From contig NZ_SZVS01000001.1 of NCBI RefSeq assembly GCF_007670255.1, positions 186,001 to 250,000 of the forward strand: 64,000 bases of DNA, in the 5' to 3' direction. This DNA comes from Paenarthrobacter nicotinovorans (GTDB taxonomy: Bacteria > Actinomycetota > Actinomycetes > Actinomycetales > Micrococcaceae). Below the pieces are notes generated by a model. It made no database searches and was not told the DNA's origin. It saw only the letters and a program-made list of their open reading frames with translations. Of this stretch, positions 61,989 through 64,000 are shown piece by piece (within the stretch, counting starts at the first letter, position 1; each line of letters begins with the position of its first letter). The position numbers and the translations under genes are program-made.

Positions 61989-63380
61989 ATGCCTTTCCTG
62001 GACAAACTCAACCTCTGGGCTGATGAGCGCCCGCACGACACCGCCGTCGTCGTGGGCACCAGCCGGATTACCTGGGCCGGACTTCGAGACGCAGCAACGC
62101 AGCTCTTGAGTGCCACCGGAGCCACGACAGTACTTGCCGAGCCCAACTCGGTTCGCTTCGTTGAGCGGTATGCCGCCGCAGTCGCGGGGGAGCGGCGCTG
62201 CGCTGTCCTTGACCCTCATTGGCCCGCACCCATGATCGAGGAAGTTGCCTCCCGTATCGTCGACTCCGGGCCTGCTGCGGGGGACAGTCTTGTCGACGGA
62301 GATCCTTCGAGCACCTTCCTGGTTGGCCTGACGTCAGGCACCACCTCCGTGCCGAAAGCCTTTACCCGGTCCCGGCGCTCGTGGCAGGTCTCGTTCGAAG
62401 CTTCCATTGAGTTCTTCGGACTCTCTCCAGATGACCACACCTTGGCGCCGGGGCCTCTCTCGGCAAGCCTTAATCTTTATGCCTTGTCCGAGTGCCTCTA
62501 TGCCGGCGCCGCCTTCCACACCCTTGACTCATTCGATGTGGGGGACGCGCACGCCGCCATCAGCCATGACGGCATCACCCGCTTGGTACTGGCACCCACC
62601 ATGCTCCGCCTGCTGAGCGAAAGGGGCTTGGCCGGAGACGTGGATGCCTCGGGAATCCGCAGCATCATCTGTGCCGGATCGAAGCTGGACGCACGCACCT
62701 TGGGGGCCGCCCGTCGATGGGCTCCCCATGCCGCCATCTATGAGTACTACGGCGCGTCGGAGCTAAGTTTCGTGTCCGGGACGCGCCTGTCCGCCGGTGA
62801 GCCGCTCGATGCCGGGGGCACAGGTATCGGAAGCCCGTTTCCCGGCGTGGAACTGCGCATCCTTGACGATGCCGGTCACGCCTTGCCTGACGGATCGCAC
62901 GGCAACATCAGCGTACGCAGCGGCATGGTCAGCAACGGCTACCTTTGGGGCGACGACGGGCAGGCTTTGCGATGCCTCGACGGTTGGTACACCGTAGGGG
63001 ACCAGGGCTACCTGCAGGATGGAGTGCTCCACATACTTGGCCGCCGATCGGACATGATCGTCACGTCCGGGAAGAACGTGTATCCCCATGAGGTCGAACT
63101 GGCCCTGGCCTCTGTTCCGGGCATCGAGGTTGCGGTCGCCGCCGGCGCACTTGACGATGTCCGCGGGCAAAAGGTGATCGCCGGCGTCGTTCCTGCCTAT
63201 GGTGCTGTGACGGCCACGCAGCTCCGCACGGGTCTTGACGGCCTCTTGGCGCGGGACAAATGGCCGCTGCAGTATTACCTGCTGTCCGAGCTGCCGATGA
63301 CCGACCGCGGAAAAGTCAGCCGCAAGGTGCTCTTGGACTGGATCAAGAACCATGACCCGCGGGCCCAAATCCTTGGCTAA
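61989..63380 (+). CDS. AMP-dependent acyl-CoA synthetase/ligase
   Basis: A 463-residue adenylate-forming enzyme, short for the family. The P-loop-like motif LTSGTTSVPKAFTRSRR is near 116-132, the A5 motif YEYYGASELSFVSG near 253-266, the A7 motif GWYTVGDQGYL near 331-341, and the A10 lysine in TDRGKVSRKVL near 439-449. Only the substrate-pocket N-terminal part is reduced. The following thiolase suggests a fatty-acid or acyl degradation role. ATG 61989, with no ribosome-binding site. Confidence 0.88.
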   Translation: MPFLDKLNLWADERPHDTAVVVGTSRITWAGLRDAATQLLSATGATTVLAEPNSVRFVERYAAAVAGERRCAVLDPHWPAPMIEEVASRIVDSGPAAGDSLVDGDPSSTFLVGLTSGTTSVPKAFTRSRRSWQVSFEASIEFFGLSPDDHTLAPGPLSASLNLYALSECLYAGAAFHTLDSFDVGDAHAAISHDGITRLVLAPTMLRLLSERGLAGDVDASGIRSIICAGSKLDARTLGAARRWAPHAAIYEYYGASELSFVSGTRLSAGEPLDAGGTGIGSPFPGVELRILDDAGHALPDGSHGNISVRSGMVSNGYLWGDDGQALRCLDGWYTVGDQGYLQDGVLHILGRRSDMIVTSGKNVYPHEVELALASVPGIEVAVAAGALDDVRGQKVIAGVVPAYGAVTATQLRTGLDGLLARDKWPLQYYLLSELPMTDRGKVSRKVLLDWIKNHDPRAQILG

Positions 63381-64000
63381 CGCAGCGTCGGTAACCGACC
63401 CGTCCCGCCTACCCGTCATCATCGCTGCCCTCCGGACGCCGATTTGCCGGGCCAACGGGCAACTCAAACACCTCGCCGCACCTGAACTGCTGGCGCCTGT
63501 GCTGGGGGCGCTGCTGGAAAAAACAAGTTTGGACCCCGCGGACATTGACGACGTCATCATCGGCAATGCTGTGGGCGGAGGCGGCAACCTCGCCAGGTAT
63601 GCCGCGCTTGAGGCGGGTCTGCCCGTCACCGTACCTGGAATCACCGTCGACCGTCAGTGCGGTTCTGGCCTGGACGCCATCGCCTTGGCATCAAGGCTTG
63701 TGGCTGCCGGCGGTGATCCGGTGTTCCTTGCCGGCGGCGTCGAAAGCATCAGTACGGCCCCGGTCCGGGCCAACAGGAACGACGACGGCGGCCTGGACTT
63801 CTATTCACGGGCCACCTTTGTGCCGCAACAGTTCGGCGACCCGGACATGGGTGTCGCTGCGGAAAATGTCGCCAGGACCTTTGCCGTCACCCGCGAACAG
63901 CAGGATGAGTATGCCCTGCGCAGCCATCGCCGCGCCGTCGAGGCTGCGGCAACGGGCAAGTTCTCCGGCGAGATCGTCCCGCTGGCTGGCACGGGTGCGC
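63352..64000 (+). CDS. thiolase (acetyl-CoA acetyltransferase family), 5' part
   Basis: The gene runs off the right edge; 216 codons are present. ATG 63352 overlaps the acyl-CoA ligase end by 29 bases; TTG 63373 is an alternative start. The active-site Cys is in VDRQCGSGLDAIALASR (C103), preceded by DDVIIGNAVGGGGN and followed by LAGGVESISTAPV. EQQDEYALRSHRRAVEA is the standard thiolase loop. It forms or cleaves 3-oxoacyl-CoA, as partner of the ligase. The His and second Cys of the C-terminal half lie beyond the window. Confidence 0.88.
   Translation, partial: MTRGPKSLANAASVTDPSRLPVIIAALRTPICRANGQLKHLAAPELLAPVLGALLEKTSLDPADIDDVIIGNAVGGGGNLARYAALEAGLPVTVPGITVDRQCGSGLDAIALASRLVAAGGDPVFLAGGVESISTAPVRANRNDDGGLDFYSRATFVPQQFGDPDMGVAAENVARTFAVTREQQDEYALRSHRRAVEAAATGKFSGEIVPLAGTGA

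Overview
The window is chromosomal DNA of a high-GC actinobacterium, most likely Arthrobacter or Paenarthrobacter (Micrococcaceae). The evidence is an actinobacterial gene set (RbpA, WhiA, OpcA, an Eis-type acetyltransferase, a CoaE-GrpB fusion protein), the order uvrC-rapZ-yvcK-whiA / gap-pgk-tpiA-secG / tkt-tal-pgi-zwf-opcA-pgl / ctaB-ctaA / sufR-sufBDC, many GTG starts, and many promoters whose -10 box sits 6-8 bases before the start codon. I see no phage, insertion sequence, CRISPR array, tRNA or rRNA. This is core chromosome, so most of the novelty lies in small ORFs and regulatory DNA.

Layout. 1-2.3 kb: tryptophan catabolism (kynA, kynU, start of a PaaX-like regulator). 2.4-7 kb: a HAD-like protein, a PiT phosphate transporter with a small membrane protein, a lipoprotein/membrane-protein pair and a DHFR-like protein. 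7-18.6 kb: a hotdog thioesterase divergent from polA, an Eis-like protein, a deacetylase lipoprotein, rpsA, a YigZ protein divergent from coaE-grpB, and uvrB. 18.6-21.1 kb: a Mn-riboswitch-controlled TerC transporter and an MFS exporter. 21.1-26.9 kb (minus strand): helicase, CoA-transferase, GNAT and prolyl-aminopeptidase-like hydrolase. 27-34.8 kb: methyltransferase, GntR regulator, uvrA with a LexA box, HAD phosphatase, plsC, uvrC. 34.9-38.7 kb: rapZ-yvcK-whiA, a small ORF and sodA. 38.9-42.9 kb: gap-pgk-tpiA-secG and rbpA. 42.9-51.1 kb (minus strand): the pentose phosphate operon. 51.5-53.9 kb: heme A synthesis (ctaB, ctaA) flanking a 32-bp tandem repeat. 53.9-60.9 kb: an ABC-2 exporter divergent from the SUF iron-sulfur operon. 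61-64 kb: a YpfJ zinc peptidase divergent from an acyl-CoA ligase and a truncated thiolase.

How the genes work together. All three nucleotide-excision-repair genes plus polA lie within 28 kb. Glycolysis (gap, pgk, tpiA) and the pentose phosphate genes (tkt to pgl) converge on each other, with rbpA and pgl overlapping tail to tail. Manganese efflux (TerC) and a Fe/Mn superoxide dismutase bear on metal and oxidative stress, and SufR with SufBCD on iron-sulfur supply. The most interesting items are the consistent TANNNT-N6-start architecture, overlapping face-to-face promoters between yigZ and coaE, three candidate upstream peptides (before gntR, rbpA and ctaB), a 37-codon small gene before sodA, the rpsA leader hairpin, and the 32-bp tandem repeat.
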